From Eubacteriales bacterium (lineage in GTDB: Bacteria > Bacillota > Clostridia > Lachnospirales > Lachnospiraceae), in assembly GCA_030524715.1 (NCBI GenBank), contig JAUNGB010000007.1:1-64000 (forward strand): a stretch of 64,000 nt of DNA, read 5' to 3'. The notes beneath the pieces were generated by a model. It saw only the letters and a program-made list of their open reading frames with translations. It was not told where the DNA came from and did no database searches. Both the position numbers and the translations under genes were made by a program. This document shows, piece by piece, positions 17,501-23,713 of the stretch (position 1 is its first letter; every line of letters begins with the position of its first letter).

Positions 17501-17814
17501 CGGCAACGCCGAAAATCACAGGGGTAAAGGTGAAAGGCAGTACGGTTTCCGTTACCTATACCCAATGTAAAGCGGCCGCAGGCTATGATGTGGTACTGGG
17601 GAAAGCGGCAAGGAAGGTATACGGAGAACTTCGTCCGGTAAACTACGGAACATTAGTAAAGAAGGTTAAAAACGGTAAAACAGTAACGGTAACCTTTAAA
17701 AATGTGAAAGCCGGAACCTACTATGCAGGTCTCCATGCATGGAACCGAACCAGTACTGACGGAAAGAAGGTCTTCAGCCCCTGGTCTAATGTGCGGAAGA
17801 TTGTCGTAAAATAA
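11527..17814 (+). CDS. Giant secreted multidomain surface protein (2095 aa)
   Basis: AAGGAGG lies about nine bases before ATG 11527. Residues 1-35 are a signal peptide (cleavage near TVSA). An acidic Glu-rich segment (~37-160) includes a short helical stretch LTEEEQAEIEEAE. Many GLUG-type motifs (GGIVGYANS, GGVVGYERS, GGIFGGRG) fill ~195-900. An InlB-like repeat (~905-975), several MBG/YDG-like domains (~978-1430, 1500-1575) with KEYDGNPVSYSG and KIYDGKTAAKV motifs, and a Big_2-like Ig domain (~1415-1495) follow. After a Pro-rich linker (~1677) the PDGT stalk and two Fn3-like C-terminal domains are identical to those of giant gene 1. No LPXTG motif or terminal membrane anchor is present, so the shared C-terminus may itself mediate wall attachment (inference). 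Confidence 0.85.
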   Translation: MNKNQQKFRRYLCILLAILLVFTMIPVNGNGTVSAAELFSDSEATAEIPEISAPENEIGESEEMLSPDALFSSGQEETTEFKEEEGSFGAGTCSPEEVQEMISALPSVEEISVMEEENRLAAYEQVQAAYDAWLSLTEEEQAEIEEAEAVFEELFAYFNSQVILLDAGDGTCWTDGLSAQPDGYTVSEDGNTITITTAEGLAWLAVLVNDANGQTRDNFKDKTVKLDADIDLSGKMWTPIGVYNTSMSNSFPFSGTFDGNGHTISNMTVESDSLKAVGLFGYTSQSEIKNLTLMTPSVNQKVSGNVYAGGVVGYAVSSKGISACAVVNGEISAEGTKETNVGGIVGYANSVTAVSVCYNQNTKVTTTASGTVYRGGVVGYERSKSPLSSYSYVPEDRSLKVCGGRFSGQYCAYLGETETDRTAGASGGERSFSEEQFSDGTVAYFLRTGFYSNVSYEIWGQKVGTDSLPGWNSEENVDCLDYICKVDGTYKRVFIYFNALSQNEAGAYLIKDAVDWAAFVKLVKKDGKTDADAEVQENAVIDFSQFGTLMNFSTYSYMMIADPYTSASYTGTFNGNGCTIRGVRFDGTSQFALFGNIGEGGTVRGINLESPEIASTGANVAGIACYSYGTIEDCHVKGGSITSSSGPVAGIAANGYGVIRGCTNSADITALSNVGGIVGSSTSGTGATSADNPLIIERCSNSGNITATQIVYNNYWSYAGGIFGGRGMFNRSQPYFKINCCYNTGNITGVGYIGGTAGYSYGDKYAEITNCYNTGTIGALDTTITHAAGISGCSGTVKNCYNTGLVYGSTYAQPIKATGEQTFSSNINSYALENCVITNYTGTLYYGSEDGNQANNTKGKRTAEQFVSGEVAYQLQNGQDDPTTQVWSQEIGQDASPVLESTYPVVQITVYLIDENGGDSRVLAYCYANAGSTLKEYPSDDTVLYTFYSDQECTTEINTATQTYSADTDIYAKQTEKTELTITGVTVTGAEKEYDGNPVSYSGTPQATDKNDTEVPGLEYTYTWYRVEDSGTTVLLSKVPSDAGSYKLVVTPDNGQYIGKQEILFTIKPRKIENAQVSASGEYTYNGQAQKPTITVVLPGDPELTDEDYDLTYSNSNGGEGNLINAGTVTATVTFKGNYSGTVTGTFEIKKSVLTIQSAEITKKIYDGKTAAKVSGLTWNGLMNQDTLTEGTDYMVSALYDSAGAGDNHTVTVTVTLQDTAKAGNYQIAPSYSYECTGQTIEKAQLTIKANDNAIIYGDEPAGAGVAYTGFVNGETESVLTGQLSYSYNYQQFGNTGNYTITPEGITSENYAIAFEDGTLTVEPREVSLTWNNTEDRTYNDGKGDITATAGNLVNDDEIGVTVSGGETDNKNASDTPYTAKATGLTGDKVSNYKLPENCEINYTIGKAPSRLNASESAYNLKIGESAEVSITNNSEAALSYSSDNEEVATVSKEGDKITIKAVGKGTAVITITSSETDNYQSGILTITVNVGLLTGTASVTMADWTYNETPSDPVPSSETNGTDHVTYLYKEKNSDDNSYSKEKPVNAGEYTVQATFEESGDYGTVIVTCDFKILKAELTLSVSDESFSSGSTGKVTPTLKDSKGNAVTVGQVTYTITWYRDKECKTLYGDGTAAPSSGGTYYAKVTISGFEDMNYTIDTKTAEAVSKVTISYPYYPPVTTPSPTPSPTPVPDEYPDGSTVQPDGSIQTPDGTVIRPDGTIVLPDGMELKPDEDGNKPEISKDGTVTDINGTAIKPDGTIILPGEDKESDKDNTIVEQGEGTKAPIYDPETGNVTVQDGNQVTLPDGTKVTPPAGSTVQPDGSIRTPDGTTTKPDGTVIDPDGTTSKPDGTVIDPDGTTTKPDGTVIDPDGTIHNTDGSVQSADGTYLRPATPWLESAEVFATGNQVRAVLSGPAAGAEGYDYVISKNINCIRDKDYLAVSKNILLTKTDFRYIPKGTYYVYCHAWIRGADGKKVFGNWSNYKTVTVTATTPATPKITGVKVKGSTVSVTYTQCKAAAGYDVVLGKAARKVYGELRPVNYGTLVKKVKNGKTVTVTFKNVKAGTYYAGLHAWNRTSTDGKKVFSPWSNVRKIVVK

Positions 17815-17945
17815 AAATAGTGAAAATGCTGCAACAGCAAGCCTTACTGCTTAAAATGACTTCTTAATCACAAATGAGATTGAACGCTCTATCAGATGAA
17901 AAAATGCGGAGCCGGAAACCTGTAGATATAGGTTTCCGGCTCCGC
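16717..17945 (+). repeat. Long direct repeat, copy B (3' end of giant gene 2)
   Basis: This copy matches 9017-10245 in direct orientation at a 7700-bp offset. Homologous recombination between the copies would delete the acetyltransferase, leader 2 and most of giant gene 2 while leaving giant gene 1 intact. A tandem duplication could arise the same way. Confidence 0.9.
17906..17945 (+). terminator. Terminator-like hairpin after giant gene 2
   Basis: Same 16-bp stem as at 10206-10245, with one loop base changed. It lacks a clear T run. Identity with the other copy ends exactly at its 3' edge. Confidence 0.6.
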
Positions 17946-18011
17946 ACCGTTTCAGACAAACGCAATTCTTAATGGAGGTTTGAACGATATAAAAATCTAG
18001 CGAAAATAGAC

Positions 18012-18040
18012 TTGTAAATTATTTTAAACCAGGTTACAAT
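18012..18040 (+). promoter_or_regulatory. Promoter for hicAB
   Basis: TTGTAA at 18012-18017 and TACAAT at 18035-18040 are separated by 17 bp. It lies about 120 bases before the hicA GTG start. Confidence 0.55.
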
Positions 18041-18159
18041 TATAATTACTATAAAACCATTTTTTATCCCAAAGATGTAAACGGATGAAAATATTTTATA
18101 AATATGTGTATATTACAATTATTAAGAAAGGCAAGGGCTTAGCGGAAAGGAGTAGGAAG

Positions 18160-18408
18160 GTGCCGACAGTAGATAAAATTTTGCAAGAAATTATGAGTGG
18201 GACAAAAGACAAAAGTATACGCTTTTTAGAGTTACAAAAACTTCTTGAAACGCTGGGCTTTCAGTGTAGAATAAAAGGAGATCATTTTATATATTATAAA
18301 AATGGGATTGATGAAATCATCAATATCCAGCCGGATGGAAATAAGGCTAAACCATATCAGGTAAAACAAGTAAGGAACTTAATATTAAAATATCAAATGG
18401 AGGTATAG
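18160..18408 (+). CDS. hicA: HicA-family mRNA interferase toxin
   Basis: An 82-aa protein with the HicA double-stranded-RNA-binding-like fold, which cleaves mRNA when free of antitoxin. The catalytic His is in KGDHFIYYKNG (family motif GSHHxY-like), and the C-terminal KPYQVKQVRNLI segment matches the family. The start is the GTG at 18160, seven bases after AAGGAG; a longer frame from 18085 would add 25 residues with no ribosome site and exceed family length. It is three bases upstream of hicB, the usual toxin-first order. Confidence 0.85.
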   Translation: MPTVDKILQEIMSGTKDKSIRFLELQKLLETLGFQCRIKGDHFIYYKNGIDEIINIQPDGNKAKPYQVKQVRNLILKYQMEV

Positions 18409-18411
18409 GGC

Positions 18412-18621
18412 ATGCATAAATATGAGAGAATTATATACTGGTCTGAAGCTGATCAGAAATTTATTGTTGAGGTTCCAGAGCTTGCCGGGTGCATGGCCGA
18501 TGGAGTGACAGCCGCCGAAGCGTTGGGAAATGCAGAAATTATTATTTCTGAATGGTTGGAAACGGCCAAAGAAATCGGGCGAGAAATTCCAACCGCGAAA
18601 GGGCGCTTGATGTACGCATAA
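18412..18621 (+). CDS. hicB: HicB-family antitoxin, short form
   Basis: This 69-aa protein has the partial RNase H-like HicB fold: WSEADQKFIVEVPELAGCMADG, then AAEALGNAEIIISEWLETA. It neutralises HicA by binding it. A GGAGG overlaps the end of hicA. It lacks the C-terminal helix-turn-helix or ribbon-helix-helix domain found in longer HicB proteins, so it may not repress its own promoter alone. Confidence 0.85.
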   Translation: MHKYERIIYWSEADQKFIVEVPELAGCMADGVTAAEALGNAEIIISEWLETAKEIGREIPTAKGRLMYA

Positions 18622-18661
18622 GAAATGCTTGAACAAGGAATGGAGCAAATAAAAAATAAAA

Positions 18662-18704
18662 TTAGCACTCACCTCTTGACAGTGCTAACAATATGTGCTA
18701 TATT
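18662..18704 (+). promoter_or_regulatory. CIRCE element and promoter of hsp20
   Basis: TTAGCACTC (18662-18670), nine bases, then CAGTGCTAA (18680-18688) matches the HrcA-binding CIRCE consensus with one mismatch (C for G at 18680). It overlaps a very good promoter: TTGACA at 18676-18681, 17 bp, TATATT at 18699-18704. HrcA bound here would block RNA polymerase until heat or misfolded protein titrates the chaperones. The mismatch creates the last-but-one base of the -35. Confidence 0.9.
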
Positions 18705-18810
18705 ACGTATAGAACAAAGAAAGAAGCAATCAGAATATTAATTCCGTCGGCAGAACCGCCGGGAAAATGAAAACTGCGTTATAGTCTGATTGGTGAAAGG
18801 AGATAAAACA

Positions 18811-19242
18811 ATGATGCCGAGTATTTTTAGAGATGATTTATGGAACGACTGGATGAATTTTTCTTTTCCTGAGACAGGAAGAAAGGACTATGGGAAGCCA
18901 AATGATACGATCATGAAGACAGATGTGAAGGATTCCGGACAGGAATATGAAGTAGAGATTGAACTGCCAGGCTTTAAGAAAGAGGAAGTACGGGTAGAGC
19001 TTAAAGAAGGCAACCTTACAGTAAGCGCTGCTAAGGAATCGGCCGCCGAGCAGAAGGAGGCAGGCAGCAAGTATGTCAGGAAGGAACGGTACACCGGCAA
19101 TATGAGCCGAAGCTTTTACGTAGGTGAAGCAGTGACACAGAATGAAATCCGCGCAAGATTTGAGAATGGGATCCTGACGCTGTATATTCCGAAAAAAGAT
19201 CCGAAAAAGGTGGAAGAGAAGCGTTATATCACCATTGAATAA
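18811..19242 (+). CDS. Small heat-shock protein, Hsp20/alpha-crystallin
   Basis: This 143-aa ATP-independent holdase binds unfolding proteins. The alpha-crystallin domain covers ~30-130: VEIELPGFKKEEVRVELKEGNLTVSA, then IRARFENGILTLYIPKK, with the C-terminal EEKRYITIE. The start is ATG 18811, eight bases after AAAGGAG; an in-frame upstream GTG at 18790 lies before that site. It is a single gene between a CIRCE promoter and a strong terminator, so it is expected to be HrcA-regulated. Confidence 0.9.
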   Translation: MMPSIFRDDLWNDWMNFSFPETGRKDYGKPNDTIMKTDVKDSGQEYEVEIELPGFKKEEVRVELKEGNLTVSAAKESAAEQKEAGSKYVRKERYTGNMSRSFYVGEAVTQNEIRARFENGILTLYIPKKDPKKVEEKRYITIE

Positions 19243-19288
19243 TCTATAAAATGAATAATCAATAAAAAATTACAGCGACGTAAATGAA

Positions 19289-19336
19289 ACAGCCGAAGCC
19301 GGGACAACTTAAGTCCCTCGCTTCGGCTGTTTTTTT
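19289..19336 (+). terminator. Terminator of hsp20
   Basis: ACAGCCGAAGC pairs with GCTTCGGCTGT, with an inner GGGAC/GTCCC stem, followed by a run of seven T. A strong intrinsic terminator. Confidence 0.9.
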
Positions 19337-19408
19337 ATATCAGGAAGATACCCCATCGTTGTGCAATATAGAAAAAAAAGTAAGGTGATTCTTTGGTAAG
19401 TAGTGATA

Positions 19409-19437
19409 TTGACAATAATTCTAAAGTCTGATACTAT
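19409..19437 (+). promoter_or_regulatory. Promoter of the catabolic operon
   Basis: TTGACA at 19409-19414 and TACTAT at 19432-19437 are separated by 17 bp. It is the only strong promoter seen before the transporter genes. A palindrome lies just downstream (19451-19460). Confidence 0.7.
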
Positions 19438-19446
19438 TTCCATATA

Positions 19447-19464
19447 AAGTCGTACGTACGTCTA
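19447..19464. promoter_or_regulatory. Palindrome downstream of the operon promoter
   Basis: The perfect palindrome CGTACGTACG occupies 19451-19460, beginning 14 bases after the -10, where a repressor would block elongation or open-complex escape. GntR-family operators often have GT(n)AC symmetry, so the GntR protein encoded at 31190 is the likely binder (inference). Confidence 0.45.
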
Positions 19465-19496
19465 ATGTCTATCAACCATTATACATATCTATGAGT

Positions 19497-19575
19497 GCGT
19501 ATAGGAAAGAAATTCCTGTAAAAGTACTTCGCGAAGCGGGAAATATCTCCTGCGGGAAAGAATTTTCCTATACGC
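19497..19575 (+). promoter_or_regulatory. Structured 5' leader of the catabolic operon
   Basis: GCGTATAGGAAA (19497-19508) is perfectly complementary to TTTCCTATACGC (19564-19575), closing a 55-base internal region. Inside, TTCCTG can pair with CGGGAA around a CTTCGCGAAG hairpin, or GCGGGA can pair with TCCTGC; the two are mutually exclusive. The ribosome site AAGGAGAGG begins within ten bases of the closing stem. No known riboswitch class is recognised. Confidence 0.45.
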
Positions 19576-19594
19576 TCCGGAAAAGGAGAGGGAT

Positions 19595-20887
19595 ATGAAG
19601 AAAAGAATTGCAGCGCTTATGATGGCGGGAATTATGGTATTGGGTAACAGCAGTATCGCTTTTGCTGAAGAAACTTCTTCCGGCGAAGGAAGCAGGAAAA
19701 TCAGCATTCTTACGTGGAGTGAGAGCGAGTGCCAGATTTATGCGGAGTCTTTTAATAAGATTTATCCGGACATTGAGGTGGAGATCATTCTTGCTGACAA
19801 CGGGGATGTCTACAGCAAGTTGGTTTCTATGGCATCTGCAGGAGAACAGATGCCGGATCTGGCATATGTGGAGATGAATACCCGCGGACAGCATCTTGCC
19901 CTTGATATCTGGGAAGATTTGTCCCAGGAACCCTATGGGTTCGACGGCTCCGCGCTGGAGGATTCCCTGAGCCAGGTTATTCGGGATCAGGACGGACGGG
20001 TCTGTATTGTGGAGCAGAATTACAACCCGGCGGGGATGCTCTATCGAAGAAGCCTTGCGGAACAATATCTGGGAACCTCGGATATGGAAGAGATCATGGA
20101 AATGATTCCTGACTGGGATGCCTTCTGTGAAGTGGGAGCGAAAATTTACGAAGAATCCGGCGGAAGCGTACGCGCCCTGCCCGGCCTGGATGAGATCAAC
20201 TGGATGATCGACAGCCAGTATACGGATAACGTTTATGATGCGGAATCAAATACCCTTTATCTTACCGATTATTTTACCTACATGTTTGATATTATGACGA
20301 AGCTTCGGGATAACAACTGCGTAGGAAAAGTGAACCGTTGGAGTACGGACTGGAATGCTTCCTATAATAATGGTACGGTTGTCTTCTGGCAGTTTGCGCC
20401 ATGGAGCGCCACCGGCGCGGTGAAGCCTAACGCAGAAGAACTGTCCGGCGATTTTTCAGTCATAAAGGCGCCCGGCGGCGCTTACTATCTGGGCGGTACC
20501 GGATGGGGAATGCTGGCGGACGGAGCCAATAAAGAGGACGCATGGCTGTTTATGGAACACTGCCTCCTGTCGGAAGAGGGCGTGGAAGAAGCAATGGATG
20601 AGATGGAAATGCTTACGCCTCTGAAGGGGTATTATGAGAGCCATCCGGATGCAACCAGCGAAGATGAGTTTTTCAACGGACAGAATGTAAATAAATATCT
20701 GCTGGAGGAAGTGGCTTCCGATATGACACTGAGAGCGCCCAGCGCCTATGACGGTTCCATTAAGACCGTTACGGCGACGGTCATGGGAATGATCCAGGAC
20801 GACGAAGGGATGACCTGTGAGGATGCGGTTGCGGCAGCCATGGATGAAATTACAATGCTGCTTCCGGGAGATGTGACGGTAGAATAA
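19595..20887 (+). CDS. ABC transporter extracellular solute-binding protein (sugar type)
   Basis: A 430-aa family-1 binding protein for an ABC importer. Residues 1-24 are a signal peptide (MKKRIAALMMAG...AFA). The mature part starts with SRKISILTWSESE and shows the usual family features: DLAYVEMNTRGQHL, NNGTVVFWQFAPW, GGTGWGMLADGANKEDAWLFMEH. Odd point: there is no Cys after the signal core, so it lacks the lipobox that anchors most Gram-positive binding proteins. AAGGAGAGG precedes ATG 19595. It is first in an operon with two permeases and ten further genes up to the regulator; the substrate is probably a sugar conjugate. Confidence 0.9.
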   Translation: MKKRIAALMMAGIMVLGNSSIAFAEETSSGEGSRKISILTWSESECQIYAESFNKIYPDIEVEIILADNGDVYSKLVSMASAGEQMPDLAYVEMNTRGQHLALDIWEDLSQEPYGFDGSALEDSLSQVIRDQDGRVCIVEQNYNPAGMLYRRSLAEQYLGTSDMEEIMEMIPDWDAFCEVGAKIYEESGGSVRALPGLDEINWMIDSQYTDNVYDAESNTLYLTDYFTYMFDIMTKLRDNNCVGKVNRWSTDWNASYNNGTVVFWQFAPWSATGAVKPNAEELSGDFSVIKAPGGAYYLGGTGWGMLADGANKEDAWLFMEHCLLSEEGVEEAMDEMEMLTPLKGYYESHPDATSEDEFFNGQNVNKYLLEEVASDMTLRAPSAYDGSIKTVTATVMGMIQDDEGMTCEDAVAAAMDEITMLLPGDVTVE

Positions 20888-20913
20888 AGCAGTGCGCCGG
20901 ACGGAGGTGAGCT

Positions 20914-21876
20914 ATGGAAAAAACGTTGTTGACCCACAGGAAGCTTACGCTGAATGAGCGTACGAGCCGTAAGGGTATCTGGTTTGTTCTGCCTTTTGTG
21001 ATCCTGTATGCGGTATTTAATTTATTTCCCCTTTTATACACGCTGTATCTGAGCTTTTATTCCTGGGACGGCATCGGCACAAAGGCTTTTGTCGGTATAT
21101 CCAATTATTTGAAGATATTTAAAGCCGACCGTCTTTTCTGGACCAGCTTTAAAAATGTTTTTCTGATCGTGATAGGTTATCTGCCGGTAACTTTGCTCCT
21201 GGCCTTCGTTGTGGCGGTTTTGCTGTATTCAAAAAATCTGAAGCTTCGCAGAACTTTTCAGACCTGTATGTTTCTTCCGTATGTGGTCGTACCCGTAGCG
21301 GTGGGGATGCTCTTTTCCATGCTGTTTGGGTGGCAGTCAGGGACAGTGAACGCACTTCTTATGAAGCTTCATATTATTTCTGAACCCATTGACTGGCTGG
21401 GAAGCCAGACATATGCCAGAGGCGTGGTGATCCTTCTGCAGATATGGAAAACGTTCGGGTATGTGACGACGCTGTATCTGTCCGCACTGACCAGCCTTCC
21501 CTCAGATGTAATGGACGCTGCTGCCATTGACGGGTGCAAATTTAAAAATCTGCTGTTCCATGTGATACTGCCGATGCTGAAGGAGATCACCATGTTTATC
21601 GTCATTACCACCCTGATTGACGGGCTGCAGCTTTTTGACGCAGTGAAGGTATTATTTACGGCGGGCAATACGGGAGCCGCCATTGGAGGGCCGGGAAGGA
21701 CTTGCCTTACGCCGGTGTGGTATCTGTATTATACAGCCTTTGGAAGCAGCGCCACAAGGAACTTTGGATATGCATCCGCCATCAGTTATGTGTTGTTTGC
21801 GGTGATCATGCTTTTTTCTGTAATCGTCATGATCCCCAACCTTCGCAGCGTAAAAAAAGACAGACGACAACAATAA
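20914..21876 (+). CDS. ABC sugar transporter permease (MalF/UgpA type)
   Basis: This 320-aa membrane protein has about six transmembrane helices, starting with WFVLPFVILYAVFNLFPLLYTLY. The EAA-loop that contacts the ATPase is AAAIDGCKFKNLLFHVILPML near residue 210. It follows the binding protein by 26 bp and precedes the second permease by 12 bp. No ATPase gene is in the operon, so a shared MsmX/UgpC-like ATPase from elsewhere is expected. Confidence 0.9.
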   Translation: MEKTLLTHRKLTLNERTSRKGIWFVLPFVILYAVFNLFPLLYTLYLSFYSWDGIGTKAFVGISNYLKIFKADRLFWTSFKNVFLIVIGYLPVTLLLAFVVAVLLYSKNLKLRRTFQTCMFLPYVVVPVAVGMLFSMLFGWQSGTVNALLMKLHIISEPIDWLGSQTYARGVVILLQIWKTFGYVTTLYLSALTSLPSDVMDAAAIDGCKFKNLLFHVILPMLKEITMFIVITTLIDGLQLFDAVKVLFTAGNTGAAIGGPGRTCLTPVWYLYYTAFGSSATRNFGYASAISYVLFAVIMLFSVIVMIPNLRSVKKDRRQQ

Positions 21877-21888
21877 GAGGTGAATGGA

Positions 21889-22713
21889 ATGATTCTTGGC
21901 AATAAACGAAAAAGAGCGCTGGTATACATCCTGCTGCTTTTGATTTCTCTGATCTGCTTATATCCGTTTTATATGATGCTGATCATGGGAACATATTCCA
22001 CCTATGATATTGGAAAAAGCGCCAGTATGCTGCCTGGCTCCTACCTGCTGGAAAATCTGAAAACAGTGTTTGAAAACGGTTTTATGATTTTTTATAAGAA
22101 CAGCTTTTACATAGCGATTTTTACAACGGTCATCACCTTGATCGTCAGCGCCCTTACAGGCTATGGGCTTGGGAAATTTGAATTTCCCGGTTCCCGGTTC
22201 CTGATGATCTTTATTGTTATAGCTATGATGATCCCCTCCCAGGTGGGGATCATCGGCTATATGATCGAAATCCGCTATCTGGGACTTGGGGGCACCAGGG
22301 AGGCGATCATTCTATATTATGCGGCCAACTGTTTCGGATCCTTTTGGATCACGCAGTATGTGAAAACCAATGTTCCCACGGAGGTACTGGAAAGCGCCCG
22401 CATTGACGGAAGCGGTGAATGGCGTATTTTCTGCCAGATCGTGGTTCCGTTTATTAAGCCGGCTCTGATGACCCTGGCGATTTTACAGTTTATGTGGAAC
22501 TGGAATAACTATATGCTTCCTCTTGTACTGCTCAATGATGTAGACCTGTATCCGGTAACGCTGGGAATTTCCCGGCTGGCAACGCAGTACGCCACCAACT
22601 ATGGGGCGCAGATCTGCGCGCTGTCTCTTGGAACTATCCCTCTGATCCTGATTTTTATCTTCGGTTCCAGATATTTTATTTCCGGCCTTACGGCAGGAGC
22701 TGTAAAGGGCTGA
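21889..22713 (+). CDS. ABC sugar transporter permease (MalG/UgpE type)
   Basis: A 274-aa second permease with about six transmembrane helices (VYILLLLISLICLYPFYMML first). The EAA-loop is ESARIDGSGEWRIFCQIVVPFIKP. ATG 21889 is chosen because AGAGG lies eight bases upstream; an in-frame GTG at 21880 is part of that site. It pairs with the MalF-like permease to form the importer channel. Confidence 0.9.
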   Translation: MILGNKRKRALVYILLLLISLICLYPFYMMLIMGTYSTYDIGKSASMLPGSYLLENLKTVFENGFMIFYKNSFYIAIFTTVITLIVSALTGYGLGKFEFPGSRFLMIFIVIAMMIPSQVGIIGYMIEIRYLGLGGTREAIILYYAANCFGSFWITQYVKTNVPTEVLESARIDGSGEWRIFCQIVVPFIKPALMTLAILQFMWNWNNYMLPLVLLNDVDLYPVTLGISRLATQYATNYGAQICALSLGTIPLILIFIFGSRYFISGLTAGAVKG

Positions 22714-22801
22714 GAAAAGCGGGCGGTATGCGGAAGCACAATAATTAAAAAACACAGTAATAAAAAATAAGAACAAAAACTATTCAGGAGGAATGAAAAC
22801 A

Positions 22802-23665
22802 ATGGCAAAAATGGCAAAGCTTGGGCTGCAGACCTGCAACGTACAAAACAATATGAGAAAAGATCCGATCCATACGTTTCGTGAAATTGCGGCGGCGGGA
22901 TACAGGTACGTGGAGGTGTCCAATTTTGATACCGTACATGACAAGGGGGCGGGATTTCATATGCCCGCTTCGGAACTGAATAAATTTTTGGACGATATTG
23001 GAGTAAAGATCGTTTCCATTATGTTTGATCCCTTTGACGATCTGGACGAGATGTGCGAATACCAGTGTGAGATCGGAAACCACAACGTGGTTTTTTCAAG
23101 AGATTATTATCAGAACCGGGAAGATGTATTAAGGCGGGCTGAGTGGCTGAACGAAACAGGAAAAATCTGTGCGAAGCACGGCATTTCTTTCCATTATCAT
23201 AATCATTTCCATGAATTTATGACACTTCCGGGAGAGGAAAAAACAATCTGGCAGATGCTTATGGAAAATACGGATCCGGAGCTGGTGAAGGTGGAAGTGG
23301 ATACCTTCTGGGTGATGAGAGGCGGAGTGGATCCGGCGGAACTGATCAGGAGCCTTGGCAGGAGAATTACCATGATTCATCAGAAGGATTACGCCAAGGG
23401 CCACGGCCACGAAATCTATCTTCCGGCCAGGGTGATTCCGGGAGAAGAAATGTGTCGTCCGGTTTATGACCGCATTGAGAACAAAGACACTTTCTGCGAG
23501 ATCGGATGGGGAATTATGGATATCCAGAAGATCATTGATGCAGGAAATGAAAGCGGCGTGCTGGAATATTTTATTCTGGAGCAGGACTGGACAAAGCTGG
23601 ATGAGTTTGAAAGTATCCGTATGAGTTATGAGGGAATGAAGCAGTTCCATGGCATTGAAATGTAA
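22802..23665 (+). CDS. Xylose-isomerase-like TIM-barrel protein 1
   Basis: A 287-aa sugar phosphate isomerase/epimerase family protein (AP_endonuc_2 fold). Such enzymes use a divalent metal held by Glu, Asp, His and Glu to isomerise, epimerise or eliminate on keto-sugars. Visible motifs: HYHNHFHEF (~137), KVEVDTFWVMRGG (~164), IHQKDYAKG (~192) and a late EQD. ATG 22802 is ten bases after AGGAGG; the ATG at 22793 is only one base from it. It is next to a Gfo/Idh/MocA gene, a pairing typical of keto-sugar catabolism and of 3-keto-glycoside cleavage systems. Confidence 0.85.
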   Translation: MAKMAKLGLQTCNVQNNMRKDPIHTFREIAAAGYRYVEVSNFDTVHDKGAGFHMPASELNKFLDDIGVKIVSIMFDPFDDLDEMCEYQCEIGNHNVVFSRDYYQNREDVLRRAEWLNETGKICAKHGISFHYHNHFHEFMTLPGEEKTIWQMLMENTDPELVKVEVDTFWVMRGGVDPAELIRSLGRRITMIHQKDYAKGHGHEIYLPARVIPGEEMCRPVYDRIENKDTFCEIGWGIMDIQKIIDAGNESGVLEYFILEQDWTKLDEFESIRMSYEGMKQFHGIEM

Positions 23666-23713
23666 CGGACGTTTGACGTATGGAAAATATTTGAGGAAGA
23701 AGGGAGAGTTGCT

